Part shown: in pieces, positions 1 to 12,309 of the stretch
Layout: the number at the start of each line of letters is the position of its first letter
How positions within the stretch are numbered: the first letter of the stretch is position 1
NCBI GenBank assembly: GCA_025617745.1
Contig: CM046862.1
Location: 53,323,097-53,387,096 of the forward strand
Length of the DNA stretch: 64,000 bases
Source: Heliocidaris erythrogramma
Lineage: Eukaryota > Echinodermata > Echinoidea > Camarodonta > Echinometridae
Direction of reading: 5' to 3'
Position numbers and translations under genes: made by a program
The notes under the pieces: model-generated
The model's database searches: none
The model's input: the letters and a program-made list of their open reading frames with translations, nothing else
What the model was told of the DNA's origin: nothing

Positions 1-651
1 TTCTTATCCATGTCGACACGTATCAAATTCTGAGGTCCTATTATCATTGTGTCCACCCCCTTATATCAGACATCCTAGCTACCCTCAAAATAAATATTCT
101 CTACGTACCTGCATAGAGAAGCTGAAGTGATAGAAAAGTTTGAAAGTTTTAGCATATGATTGCATTAAACAAGAAATACGTAAAATATTTACAGTGTAGA
201 TTGGGCTTGATACCGAAAATACATTTCATTGAATGACTCACTTCAGGTGGTGAAGGGGTGGGGGGGGGGGGGGGGGGGTGTAGGCACTACATTGTAATTT
301 CCCATTCAAAACGTCTGGCGACAGTTTTAAAAAGCTAATGACATTTCCATCTGCTTTCTTCACTTGGTCATGTCATGTTGGAAGATTGTGCATTGTTGTG
401 TAGGCAACTTGGCAAATTTCGACCAATAACCCTCCCCCCTTTTTTTAACCCTTTCCAAAATAATGATATTGCATATAGTTATATTTAGCATAGGGTACTG
501 CGTCAGACTATAATACGAACAGCCGCTGTGCGTTGAATCAGGGCGTGTAGGCAAGGGTCTTGGAAGAGGGAGTTCCAGGATTCGAAACCAATCGAGTGGG
601 TGGAACGAGGTTTTTCTTGGCACATCAAGAAGAAAGAAAACTTATCGAGAT
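1..651. other. Non-coding stretch with a poly(G) run
   Basis: No exon-like ORF is seen. A run of about 28 nearly pure G lies at 251-278. The rest shows no recognised repeat. Confidence 0.5.
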
Positions 652-1067
652 GACTGAATAAGGAAGTATAGACTAGTACCTAGCTACTCCAGGCCTCGTA
701 GGGTAGGAACTCCTGCAAGCACACCCACTTCAACCACAGGTTTTTATACTTATGGGCAACATAACATGATAGAAACGGGTGTTGTCTTACAATATAGAGA
801 GAAAAAAGGGGAGAAAGAGAAAGAAAGAATACAAGATATCGGTTGAAAAGGGGAGAGCTGACTGAATAAGGAAGTATAGACTAGTTCCTAGCTACTCCAG
901 GCCTGGCAGGCTATGAACTCTGGCAAGCACACCCACTTCAACCAAGGGCCTATCATACTTATGGACAACAGAGCATGATAGAAACGGGTGTTGTCTTACA
1001 ATATAGAAAGAAAAAAGGAGAGAAAGATAAAGAAAGAATACAAGCGATCGGTTGAAAAGGAGGGAGG
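652..1067. repeat. Two-copy tandem duplication, 208-bp unit
   Basis: The unit beginning GACTGAATAAGGAAGTATAG at 652 recurs at 860 with the same order of landmarks (TACTCCAGGCCT, ACACCCACTTCAACCA, AACGGGTGTTGTCTTACAAT, GGTTGAAAAGG). The copies differ at scattered sites, so the duplication is not very recent. No coding potential is seen. Confidence 0.85.
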
Positions 1068-2566
1068 AAAACATACACAACATAAAGGAACAAACAGAAA
1101 GAGCTTCTGGCAGAAATGTTCGAAGGCTGAATAATGGACAAGAAGATGAAGATAAAGACAAAGAGTGGCAGAGAGATAGAGAAAAATAATGATGATTGTT
1201 CAATTGCAACTGAAATGATTTTAAGAATATCGATAAGCTTATAAGAAGGGGTAACCATATACCATCCCCTCCCCTCCCCCAGTTATCACCTTCTTGTTTC
1301 TCTTCTGCCTACAACCCACACCCCTGTATTAAAAGGCGAGGGGTTCAAAGGGGACACAACCGGCCCGTGCCCCCCCCCCCCCCCAGCCATTTAGACCAAC
1401 GGGACACCAGCAAATGCCAGATTATTTTTAGAATAAAAGAAAGACTGCAAAGAGTAAATATTTTTCTTTTCTTTTCTTTTCTTGTAAAATATATAATTTT
1501 ATTTTTACTAAAGAGAAACTTTTTGTCGTTTTCAATTTTATCCTGCCAGGATTATTTCAAGGTTGTCCCCCATCCATATCCTAAAATTCTGAAACCGCCC
1601 CCTGATGAAGTAGGCCAATTTCAGAGCAGGGGTCGATGTGTGGGAGGCGGGATGACGTGTCAAGAGTAAAAAAAAAATCAGAGGAAAGGGGACACTTTGA
1701 ATGGCACCTTCAGGATGCGGTTAAAAAAAAGTTTCATTCCTGTTCTCTCTAAAACCTTGCCCCTATGTTAAAAAAAAGGGATTTCCCACCCCTGATTCTG
1801 GTGTACTACTTCGCAGCTTACATGTACGGTATATAGATCTCCCCATCCCTTCTCTCTCTCTCTCTCCCTCCCCTTCCCCTCCTCTCTCTATCTCTCTTTC
1901 TCTCATTCTCTCTCTCTCTCTCTTTCTATCTTTCTCTCTCTGAACATTTTTCCTGTGTGTCTCAATCTTATTTACTCTTCGCTCTTTCAAAACCTCTTAC
2001 CATTTTTCTGGCCCTGTTCCTCCCATATCCAAACAACACAACTAAACAAATTCCGTATTTATTCAGGTGTACTTTCTCACAACCTTTATCATCAGTACCT
2101 TTAACGCGATTAAGTTCATGCCGCATGTGCAATACATGCATGTAGGCCCCTACATGTAACTAAGGAGGGAGGAGGACCTCCCTCCGCATAAAAAAAAGTT
2201 TGACATTGATTAAAACAAGATTGCCCACAGTGATTCATATTTTAACTAACCACAACACTACATGGTCGGCGGCATCTAGACACAGTGGTGACGAATCGAC
2301 GCTGTGAGGCGGGATGCGTTACCTAATGTTATATTACTAGGCTAGCACTTTTATTCTACGTACATGTAAAAACATTATATCTTGTACCTTTTATTTCCCA
2401 CTTTTTTGTGTCTCCTTGAATTTATTTTTCACACCCTTTCTGTTTATCAAAATAATTATGATATTTTTCGGTCACTGTCTAGATATTTACAATTCATTTT
2501 CTCAGTTTGACATACCGATGAAGGGCATCGCACATGTAGGCCTATGTATATACGCTGTAGGTAGCA
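1068..2566. other. Non-coding stretch with simple sequence
   Basis: Nothing gene-like. Poly(C) at 1371-1384, TTTTC repeats near 1465-1482 and a CT-rich tract at 1850-1942 account for the apparent ORFs here. Confidence 0.5.
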
Positions 2567-2647
2567 GCAGCAGCATCAGTAGAAGAAGAAGTAGTAGTAG
2601 TAGCAGTAGTAGTAGTAGTAATAATAGTAGTTGTTGTATTAGTACAT

Positions 2648-2705
<58 letters not shown>

Positions 2706-2771
2706 AAGTAGCAGTAGTAGTAGTAGTATAGTAGTATAGTAGTAGTAGTAGTAGTAGTAGTAGAAGTAGCA
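2567..2771. repeat. (AGT)n trinucleotide microsatellite
   Basis: Nearly 200 bases of AGT/AGC repeats, interrupted at 2623-2650. The long poly-Ser and poly-Leu frames across it are repeat artefacts. Confidence 0.95.
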
Positions 2772-3386
2772 GTGGTAGTAGTTTGAGCCATCATACAAAC
2801 CTTGTAGGCTTACAAATATTCAGTGTTGTTCATCTTCTAACCAACCGATTAACTTAAAAAAAAACCCACGACAACTCACATCCAGATTAGAAATCTGACT
2901 CACCCCCCTCTCTCTCTCTCTCTCTCTTTCCTTCGCTATGCCACTCTATTTCCTATTGTTCTTTTCCGTTATTCCGTACTACAGGAAACAGGAAATGTCG
3001 AAATGTGTTTTCCTGAAGTCAATAATGAACTTTGCCATAAATACCATTTTCTGTTGTGTTTACACTCTCTCCTCCTCCTCCTCCTCCTCCTGTCCCTCTG
3101 TCTGTCTGTCTGTTTGTCTGTATCTCTCTATCTCTCTCTCTCTTCCTCTAAGAATTGAAATCTTTGGCTCCTTGAAAATAACTATAAATTACGCTTACTT
3201 GTATTGAAAATTCAAACGAAAGAAGCAATGTATATCAATCAAAGTTATTTTGATATTTACAATATTCGTCACCCCCGCCCCTCCCACTTAAAAAAAAAAT
3301 CAAATATAGAATTTTGAAGCAATATGAATTTCAAAGTTTCAGGCTTAACTATTGATAATAGAGCTGGAAAATAGCTGAATGCAATG
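2772..3386. other. Non-coding stretch, CT and TCC microsatellites
   Basis: Contains (CT)n near 2904-2928, (TCC)n near 3069-3090 and TCTG/TCTC repeats near 3096-3145. No gene is seen. Confidence 0.5.
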
Positions 3387-3388
3387 TA

Positions 3389-4410
3389 CAGTGCCTATAA
3401 AAAAGTATATCCAACTTTGGTAGGTTCTAATTAAAAAGTTATAACGTCTATAAGCTTGAACTTTATTTCATTGTAAACAGCAACTTATATTCTGTGTAAT
3501 GATTCCTTATCCATAATTTGGCTGCCACGGATGACTGAGCACCAGGATTTTCAAAAAGTATTGTTAAAATCCTCTTGCAGCAACTTTGGGCTGAAGCAGT
3601 GAATGTAGGTCAAGCCAATTATGCATTAGTCACTTCAGTTTGAAAACAATTGCCGAGTTATTTTCAACTGATTTTGTGCATTTGAATAGAAAAGGTGTTA
3701 AAGTCAACTCAAACTCAAGAAAGGGCTAATTACAAGCTACATTTATGATAACACAATCTTGCCATTTCACCCACGTCCCTTGTTTAATGTAAGCTTTTTT
3801 ATTGTCATTTAAATGTACGACATTTATTTGGGAAGCTATTTTTTTTTCTTGAAAGTTTTCTATCAATGGCTTTGGTAATTCTTAACACATGTATCATTCC
3901 TAGCATTCGCTTTGGTTTTTAAGGTCAGTAAACCTTTGTGTTTCATTCGAGAAAACACCGTGTGCACCTTATGCAGGTGAAATGGTGCAATGGACAAATG
4001 AGCAGATAGTTTTGTTATCACGAGACAAGAAGTTAGAAGGCTCTTAAAATTAATCAAGATTATCATAATTGAAATAAGGTCATTTGAAAGGTTAGATACA
4101 CTGGCTCACTTTGAACAATGAAGGATTGAAGCACAAAGGAGAATTCAACTTTTAAAATGATTTTAGACTAAAGTAACACATTGATATGGCTTGACCCACA
4201 TTTGTTGCATCAGCCCAAACTTGGAGCAAGGAAATTTTGACGACACTTTTTTTTAAACCCTGGTGCTCAGTCATCCATGGCAGAAATGTCATGAATGAGG
4301 TACCACTGGACAGACAAAAAGTTACTTTTCACCATGAAATAAATTCCAAGGTCATAAATTTTTAATTACAAGCTATCAAAGTTGGGTATACTTTTTATTG
4401 ATACGCACTG
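3389..4410. mobile_element. 1-kb foldback (non-autonomous TIR) element, Tc1/mariner-like ends, copy 1
   Basis: The ends read CAGTGCCTATAAAAAAGTAT and, on the other strand, CAGTGCGTATCAATAAAAAG. Both ends abut TA (3387-3388 and 4411-4412), a Tc1/mariner-style target duplication. The two arms mirror each other along most of their length: GATGACTGAGCACCAGG at 3531-3547 answers CCTGGTGCTCAGTCATCC near 4259-4276, and the AACTTTGGGCTGA block mirrors CAGCCCAAACTT. No transposase frame remains, so it would need a transposase supplied elsewhere. A second copy is at 41371-42345. Confidence 0.85.
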
Positions 4411-4479
4411 TACAGTAAAAAGATACTACAGGTTTAAAATGGGTGAATCATCGGTAAAAGTATAAGAAGAGTTTGGCAA

Positions 4480-4690
4480 GAGGCCTCCATGAATATTGCA
4501 TTTTCTTGGTTATAACATCGTGCTTTCCTCCTCATTTGTTACTCATGTTTTGGTTTTGTTTCACTGATTGAATTTTCGTTTTGATCATCTGTAAGTTGTT
4601 ATGAATCTTCCTCAGTATTTGTATTGTTGATGATAATCCAGAATTGTGGATATTAATTCAATAAACTGATTTGATTTCATTTGATTTGGT
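4480..4690 (+). mobile_element. Probable LINE/SINE 3' end with TTGAT-type tail
   Basis: An AATAAACTGATTTGATTTCA stretch with repeated TTTGATT pentamer-like units ends the segment. Non-LTR elements commonly finish with short microsatellite tails of this kind. There is no coding sequence. The boundary on the 5' side is arbitrary. Confidence 0.4.
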
Positions 4691-4764
4691 TTACGTTCTA
4701 TACGTATGAAAGTATAGAATGCATGTTTGGAATGTTGACATTATGGCAGGTAACATTTCCTGTT

Positions 4765-4799
<35 letters not shown>

Positions 4800-5607
4800 T
4801 TATGTGATCATAACCTATTAATGCGTCTTCATTTTTTATAGCATGATTATTTTAATATTTACTTCAGATGTTCTTCCTTCATGGAGACTCTGTGTCTAAT
4901 GGTGATGTGTACAAATAGAATAGAGATATTCAACTGAACGAGGAAATTAAGCAACTGAATGCGGAAACGAACGAAAGCAAACAAGATCCCGTAAAAGAGG
5001 CCTGCATTCTTCCAATTGTCCGTTCCTTCATTAAAGAGATGATATATGTTGCTATTAACTTATTTCACATTGCCTATATGAAGTTAAGCAAGCCGAAGTG
5101 CAAATTCCACATTTCCATCTTTGCTGAGGTTGCCAAGTTTTTATTCTTGGAACTAAATACTCATATAGATAATGTTTGTTGACGATTGAACATTATCTAA
5201 ATAATAATCAAATTACATCTGGCGTACATTAAAATGACGTGTGATATAAATTGATATATATTGTTTTTTCTAGAGTGAGAAGGGTGTTCTTTACTTCCAT
5301 TTGTTGAAATATAAGATATTATAGGCTAGTCTAATGATAAAGACTGCTGAGCCGAAAGTTGAAATATGCATGAAATGTGTTAATACCAAATTTAGTGTCA
5401 CGTGTCAACAAATCATGATATGTATCACAATGCTTTTTTTTCTCCGACATGTCTGATCAGGCACCCGCTGGACCAATACCGAACACTTACACCACTGGAT
5501 AAACACCTCCGAGGACATCCTCTGCACAAGTATTACACATGTATTTTAAAAAATATACCCTTCTAAAATGACCCCTACACACACACACACACACCTGTTT
5601 CTTGATG
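4691..5607. other. Non-coding stretch
   Basis: (TC)n at about 4769-4797 and (CA)n at 5578-5595. No exon or recognised element is seen. Confidence 0.5.
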
Positions 5608-5800
5608 TATTTAAAGTCATGCATGTATCTCTCCAGAACCCCTGGATACCAGTTACTAGCTATTCAATTCATCTGCAATGCATAATGACATATCTATGGA
5701 CGGAAACATTATTTATTGCTATGTCAGGCAAGCCTCGTACCAGCTTTTCGTGAGCTACTTTTGTTATTAAAAGGAAGCATGCATGGCATAAATAAAAAAA
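5608..5800. repeat. Dispersed repeat, copy 1
   Basis: Shares an ordered series of blocks with 10812-11003: GCATGTNTCTCTCCAGAA, CATCTGCNATGCATAAT, TGCTATGTCNGGCAAGCCTC, AGCTTTT and a GGAAGNATGCAT block. About 190 bases, same strand. Family unknown. Confidence 0.75.
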
Positions 5801-7374
5801 TCTACTGGCATGACTGGCAAATATTTAACCAAATAACAAGAGAAAGAAAACACAAGTGGTTATCCGGTTATTGAGTTTGCGATTATGGGTTTCGAGTTTC
5901 AAAAGAATTTTATTCGCATTCGTTTAGAAATACGGGACTTGATAGAGCCTATTATGATAAGCAGCAGCTGAGTCGTGACTTGTTACTAAAAGTGATTTTA
6001 AATTACGTGTATAAATCATTTACAACAGTTTCTGTTCACTACTCTTAGCTTGTCCAGGGTTTGACCGACATAGCAGATGCAAAGGGGTTCCACAAATAGC
6101 TGTCATAGAAGCAGAGAGGTGGAAGAAGGCAGATGAGTTAACATAGTTTGATAAAAGCAAATGAAAACTACCTTGTTTTTAGAAGAAACACCAAAGCGAA
6201 CATAGTATAATAATAAAGTAAACTAGTTCAAACACTAGAACACAAGTGTGATATAGAGGATTACAGTAACTACAGAAAACATAAAAAGATTCAACTTACC
6301 GAAGAACACGTTGCAATCCCGATCCAACTTAAGTTAGTACTGAGCCAGTGAAGGAGTGTGCGGAACATAGAACCGAAGGTCACGGGGGACTGGCCCTGCA
6401 GGAAGCGAGCGGATGACGAGGCACCGTGCAGCAGGGCTCACTGCCAGGATTGGAAACAAAAGGGGAATGCTTATTGTAAGAGTATACCGTTTGATAGCTC
6501 TGTGGTATGACTCCACTCTCTTCGTAAACCATTGCCAAGTTTTGATCGGGCGAGAGAGGGGACTTGAGAAGGGATTAAAGGGGGATAGGGGGTAAACGAG
6601 AACGAGAGAGAGAGAGAGAGTACTAGAGAGAGAGAGAGAGAGAGAGAAGGGTGATACAAGTGTGTGATCACGAAGGAGGAGATGGAATGAAGAATAAACG
6701 AAGAGGGATAGAGAAAAAGAAAGGGGTTAAACTAGGAGGGGGTGGTGGTGTGTGGAAAGAGGGAAAAAGTGGTCTGGGTTGGGATATTGGAAATATTATT
6801 TTCGATAAACATGTCTAGTGACCAGTGTTTTATTCATTTTTCATGGGGGCAACCATCCTTGTAATGTTAAAATAATTGGGTCTACTTTATTTGTTGCCTT
6901 TGTTTCAACAACTGTGACAAGAATATTAAAAAAAAAAAACACTTTACATTAGGAAAGTAACCTATCATGATATTACTGGCATATTCCTTTAGAAGAAGGG
7001 GAAGGACAACATAAACAATTGAAATCAGTTTAGTAACAATTAAGTTGAGCAAAATACAGGTTAATGACAACTGAAGTAGTAACAATGGAAACATGATGTT
7101 ACCCCCCCCCCCCCCCCTTCCCAAAACGGTGACATACTTTCGATCGAACTGTGACTAATTGCTGTCATGTTTGATTCGTCTATTTGCATTCCGTATTAAT
7201 ATAAACCGTCACTGGTGTTCAAATTCGAATGTACGTGTACCTACAAAATAAGACACGTGTCATGCATGTACATCTATTCCCAAACAAACATAATAGTTGG
7301 AGATGGCCGGGAATCGGGAAAAGATTATAATACCCCTCACCATGCTCATTGGATTACCCAAAAATAAATGCATT

Positions 7375-7410
<36 letters not shown>

Positions 7411-8760
7411 GAGAGAAGGGGGGGGGGGGGAGGGGGAGTTGCCAGATCGGAAGGTACGGTAAGGTGCTTCGATGCTATCCGGTGTTGATATAAACCAAGA
7501 AGGCATGATGAATGAATCAGTGTCTTTTAGGACCAATCTTTATCAAGCAATTTCAAGGAAAACTCGTTTTATCTATAATGAGAATCGAAGGAGATTCGAA
7601 GTTACTGAATACACTAGAGGTGAACGCTTTATTTTGTCATAATTTTATCTCACATTTTGATCAACCTAACTCTGACATGGTTGGCCTGTACACCTGCGGA
7701 ATATCCTCCTAATATCCCATATAAATATTGAGGCATCGTGTTTATCGATCGGTTGGAGAAGACGTTGCGAATTCCTTCGTCCTTGATCTTATCTCGCAGT
7801 CAAGTTCAGAGCGATCATAATCACGTGATATGTTGAGGAGAGCATGTGCCAGGAAACATCGGGAGAATTGAATTGAACACTTTCTTCGACCTAATACTAT
7901 GTTACACATTGACATTGATTTTGTTACTCACTCACACTCTCAATGTCGATTAAAGTCAGACAATGGGATAAAGTAGAAACGTGTTTAAGATGCAATTATA
8001 GTGGTATCGCTTTATCATGTTAACAGGCTGAAGTTGGTAATAAGCATTACTTTTGATAAAGGCAGTCTATCGAAATGTTTATCTGCTAATAAAAAAAATC
8101 TCATCGGGAGAGAACCTTACACTCTTCATAACGATAAATTGTTATTCGGTGCCGCTCTTGATGCATTCACCTTGGTTTTTCAAGAAACTCAAATGCATGT
8201 TAATTTACCGTTAAAGGTAAGCAATATTTTGAAACGTTTTGCACCACCTTACTTACTACAACGCGCCAAAGAGGGCGCCATACCTGAAACCTAGTACTGA
8301 ACGAAATACGCTTACACCAATATCAATGATCCTATTATGTACAATATTTAAAATGGTCTTTTCAAGACCACTCCAGTCACTTGAGGGTAAATTTAAATAG
8401 GACCCTTCAAACGCTGTTCATATTTGAGGCACATCCCGGCATTATACCGGGGATTTACTTGAAGTCTTTTAATCACAATAATTGAGTTATAGACAAAAAA
8501 AAGAATGACGTCAACTGTCAACACAAAACAAAAATGTCATTACTCATCATGTTCATATGAAGGAACAAAGGACGTTGCTTAGCACTAGTGACGATCTTGT
8601 TAAGTTTACCAAGTTCAGCTGGCCAAATTACACACCGTCAACTAGCCTTCAACTCCTGCGGGAAACGCCTGTTTGGGGGCGCATGGATGTGTTGTTTGTT
8701 ACTGCTGTTTCTTGTTGTTGTTTGTTTGTTGTTGTTCTTTGTTGGTGTTGTTCATCTTAA
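5801..8760. other. Non-coding stretch, no gene recognised
   Basis: Holds (GA)n at 6605-6648 and 7377-7406, poly(C) at 7102-7117 and poly(G) near 7420-7431. An ORF at 8001-8294 (97 codons) shows no recognisable domain and is probably chance. Confidence 0.45.
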
Positions 8761-8761
8761 T

Positions 8762-8814
8762 ATTATTCTTCTTTTTCTCCCTATTGTTCTTCTTCTCCTT
8801 CTTCTTCATCATCT

Positions 8815-8849
<35 letters not shown>

Positions 8850-8877
8850 TTCCTCCTTTTCTTTTTCTTCTTCTTCA
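8762..8877. repeat. (TTC)n microsatellite
   Basis: TTC/CTT repeats with CCT interruptions, immediately 5' of a SINE. The tract seems to replace the 5' half of the SINE's tRNA-like head. Confidence 0.9.
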
Positions 8878-9237
8878 ATGTGACTTGACTTTCAATCAAG
8901 AGGTCAAGGGTTCGAATCCTACCCCGTGACAGTGCATGTCTTCTATACACATATCGTTTCCGTTTACAGTTGTCCCTCTCGACCCAGGTCGAAAGGGGCC
9001 TGATCATAACTACTTGGGGTTAGAATTAAATTTGAAACGTATAATATAGCTCACTGTGTAATATCATTGCAAAAAGGGCGCCTGACTGGACTGCTCCCAA
9101 GGTACATACATTTCATGATATGCGGCTAAGCCTGAATCCGATGACAGGTTATTATGTTGTATGTAAAGCGCTTAGAGACACCGTAGATGTATTAGACGCT
9201 ACTAGTATATAAATCCAAACTATTATTACTATTATTA

Positions 9238-9293
<56 letters not shown>

Positions 9294-9294
9294 T
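8878..9294 (+). mobile_element. tRNA-derived SINE with (ATT)n tail
   Basis: A pol III B-box-like GGTTCGAATCC sits at 8909-8919 inside a tRNA-like half (CAATCAAGAGGTCAAGGG), but no A box is visible upstream, where the TTC microsatellite begins. Downstream come a body and a tail with GTAAAGCGCTTAGAGACACC and TATATAAATCC, followed by about 65 bases of ATT repeats. This architecture (tRNA-like head, body, LINE-like tail, A/T microsatellite) is that of a SINE. The tail resembles the 3' end of the LINE at 26590-26960. Confidence 0.75.
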
Positions 9295-9296
9295 AC

Positions 9297-10681
9297 CTAA
9301 CTGCGACTTAAGGCGAAACCTAACAATAGCTTTATTCCGTCACAATAGAAATTCAACGTTTGGGCGAAACGAGTGTGGGTTATGCTGCGTTTACATCATG
9401 TTCCCGGCAGCCCCGGCAGCCCCGTTTCAGACTGCCACGGACAAAACGGGGTGGACGTAAGACAACGCGGATCAACGGGATGGACAAACTGGACACGCCG
9501 TGATTGCCGTGGATGCCGGGCCAGATTTTTTAACTGTCAAAAAATGTGCCACGGCAATCACGGCGCAAATGGGAAACTTAGTGAGCCGCAGAAAAGCGGG
9601 ATAAACGCAACTCAACGTTTCAGCCCGTAACAGGCCGTAAGAAAACTTGGGGGCCGTCCGTAATGGAAGGTTCTTAACATAATCCGGGTTGTATGGTACC
9701 GTTTCGTTGCGTTCGACCACGACGCCCAACGGCGCCTGACTGCTTACAGGCCCTGCGCGATACGGCGCATTACGTTCTATAACGGCCTGGAACGGTTAGC
9801 GCGGTCTGAGAGGACGAAAAAATGCCGGGCACGGCAGGGGAACAATAGACGACACATTTCATCTACAACACATAGAGAGAAGACCAAATTGTGAGGTAAG
9901 AATAAAATCAAACCTCTTTAATCTTTACAAGTATACAGTTCGGTGCACTATATTAGCTGATCAGGTATTGTTTAATAAAATTGTTTACTAAAAAAGTGTT
10001 TACTATAAGAAAAGACAACTGTTTACTCTTACAAGCTATAGGATTGAATTTACTGATATTCAAAAGATGGGCATTGGGGTTTAAACACCTGTTTTGAATC
10101 TTAAACAGATATAGTGATAACTTCATAAAGTAAACCGGGTTGCATACAATTTGAATTGTTTTTTGTTTGTATATGCAAGGAGTATCATGAGACAATGTGT
10201 TTGTATTGTTTGTATTTGATAGGCCTTCCTATTATACCCCCACGAGCACAAAACTGCGCTTTAGCTCACCGGCATCCACGTTTCATCCGTAGAAAGCCTT
10301 GGCAGAACGTATAACACGTGTTAGACCTTGAACAGAACGTGGTAAACGTAAGGGACCCCATCAAAACTTGACAGAACGGGAGAGAAGGTACTGGCGTCCG
10401 TGGCAGACCTGGGGCCGAACCGTACCACGCCTTTGAACCTCCGGGACTCAGCAGGCCCGTCCACCTACGCCCCGTCAAGGATACCTTGATAGACCTTGAG
10501 AAAACTTAGCACGACCCAACAAAGCGTGAATATGGAGGAACAACTTGCCAAAATCCAAAGTCCCGCTACGTTTCAGGCAAACGGGGCTGCCGGGGCTGCC
10601 GGGAACATGATGTAAACGCAGCATTAGGGCGAAACGTAACAATAGGATGAGATAAAAGGTTTCGCCCTAAGTCGCAGTTAG
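9297..10681. mobile_element. Small MITE interrupted by a larger element (outer unit)
   Basis: The outer arms CTAACTGCGACTTAAGGCGA (9297-) and, inverted, CTAACTGCGACTTAGGGCGA (to 10681) frame an inner insertion. Removing 9383-10626 leaves a unit of about 140 bases. Its core (ATTCCGTCACAATAGAAATT near 9336 and GATGAGATAAAAGGTTTCGC near 10647) matches the uninterrupted relative at 40690-40808. Confidence 0.8.
9383..10623. mobile_element. 1.24-kb TIR element inserted at TTA (inner unit)
   Basis: Perfect-looking terminal inverted repeats of about 40 bases start TGCTGCGTTTACATCATGTT on the left and end with its complement AACATGATGTAAACGCAGCA on the right. TTA flanks both ends (9380-9382, 10624-10626), as in PIF/Harbinger-type 3-bp target duplications. 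The interior is GC-rich near the ends, with repeated ACGG/CCGT words, and AT-rich in the middle. No transposase is seen, so it is non-autonomous. Confidence 0.85.
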
Positions 10682-10811
10682 AGTTATAATAATAATAATA
10701 ATTATTATTATTTAATTGACTAAACTAATCTGATCACCATCAGGTTTCTTATTTCATTCTATGGGTGTTGCAGTTTTTGTTATTTTAATAGGCCTGTTTA
10801 CTAAGTGTATT

Positions 10812-11003
10812 TAAATGTATGCATGTTTCTCTCCAGAATCCTTAGCTACCAACTATTAAGTGCATCTGCTATGCATAATAGCATCTCTATGGTGGAATCC
10901 ACTTTGCATAAATTAGTTGTTGCTATGTCGGGCAAGCCTCTGGCAAGCTTTTGAGTCGTCAAGAGCAACTTTTGTCCAGGAAGTATGCATAAAATTAGTA
11001 AAC
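10812..11003. repeat. Dispersed repeat, copy 2
   Basis: Partner of 5608-5800, same orientation, with several exact 15-20 base blocks and small indels. It is followed by a 19-base poly(G) run at 11033-11051. Confidence 0.75.
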
Positions 11004-11130
11004 AGGTGCGTTGGCAATGACGTAGACACCATGGGGGGGGGGGGGGGGGGGACCCCGGCGTACTCCAGCTGAAAATGATGACACTGGTATTCAAGGCTTT
11101 TTAATACTCTCAACAATGCTTGTATGGTAG

Positions 11131-11405
11131 TTACCACTATGAACATGGCAAACAAAGAAGCGGACAAAATATACAGCTCCTCATTGTACCTTCTGCACTT
11201 GCTCTGGTAGACAAAAGAACATCCCTTAATTGCTATTATGTAAAAATATGTAGAACATGTGTCACATGCATATTCACCTGTTCTACTTATTTTACATAAT
11301 AGTAATGAAGGGATGTTCTTTTGTCTACCAGAACAATTGTGGAGGGTACAATGAGGAGCCGTATATTTTGTCCGCTCTCTTTTGTCATCGTGTTCATAGT
11401 GTACG
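11131..11405. mobile_element. Hairpin (foldback) element with ~120-base arms
   Basis: The left arm (ACCACTATGAACATGG, AGCGGACAAAATATAC, CTCCTCATTGTACC, GGTAGACAAAAGAACATCCC) is answered in reverse order and complement on the right (GGGATGTTCTTTTGTCTACC, GGTACAATGAGGAG, GTATATTTTGTCCGCT, GTTCATAGTGT). The loop is about 45 bases around 11258. It would form a very stable RNA hairpin. A 188-codon frame across it is a by-product. Confidence 0.88.
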
Positions 11406-11648
11406 ACCCTTTGAATAATGTTACGAATAATTGTGTGAATATTGTTTTGAATGTTTTGTATATTCATGAATGTGATCATTGTTTGGCGAACATGCGGAAA
11501 GGAGATGCCAAGAAAGTGGTAAACACGTAATGTTTTTCGTTAATATTTTTACCGCCTCTATGAAAATATTGTATTCATAGATATAGATTCCTAGCACATA
11601 ATACATATATAAACAATGAATTTCTACTGAATTAATGAGGTTTATATA

Positions 11649-12309
11649 CATATGTGACCAGGCACCACAAAACCACCAAAAAGTCACCAGATATGAATTT
11701 TTAGTTAAGGGCTGATTCTGAAAGATGAGATTCTCAGCTTTAAAATGATATGTAACTCATTAGCATTGGATGTTCCTAACTCACTGTACAACGAGTAGAA
11801 GTCCCTCAGAATGTTATTTCTGAGAAATAAGGGTTTAAAGTTTGCCGTCTATTGAAGCACCAACTTGCAAGGTGTTGTGCAAAGGTAACAAAAGGAGGAT
11901 TAGAACTCAGTGAAATTTCAATGAAGGGATTATCAGATTGTCCTAAAACTTGGTAATAATTAGTCATATCCTGTTCATCATTGTGCCCAAGTATCAATGT
12001 AAGAAGTTACTCTGCTTAAAGGTTATGGGAGAACAAAATGAGACAAGTATTCAGGGTCATAAAAAAGAAAAGTAATACCACAACATCCAGAGAAGACGCA
12101 CATAAATCTAATAAAAAACTGTCAAAAATACCCCTTTTAGATTGTTTGGTGCCACCAAATTTTTAAATTACTTAGAAAAAAGTATACTCTTTCAGGAAAT
12201 ACCCAAAACTAAACTTTGACCATGGCAACCAAAAATACATTGATTGAGCTCTAACTGAAATTCACACAGTGCGACTTTTTGGTGGTTTTGTGGTGCCTGG
12301 TCACATATG
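11649..12309. mobile_element. TIR element, GTGACCAGGCACCACAAAAC family, copy 1
   Basis: Near-perfect terminal inverted repeats of about 37 bases, CATATGTGACCAGGCACCAC on the left and its complement on the right, enclose 660 bases without coding sequence. A diverged relative is at 55953-56407. Confidence 0.88.

Noticed and set aside
2416..2798. Poly-Ser (+) and poly-Leu (-) ORFs
   Set aside because: Direct read-through of the AGT microsatellite.
10913..11479. 188-codon - strand ORF
   Set aside because: Spans a foldback hairpin and a poly(G) run; no domain and mirrored by an ORF on the other strand.
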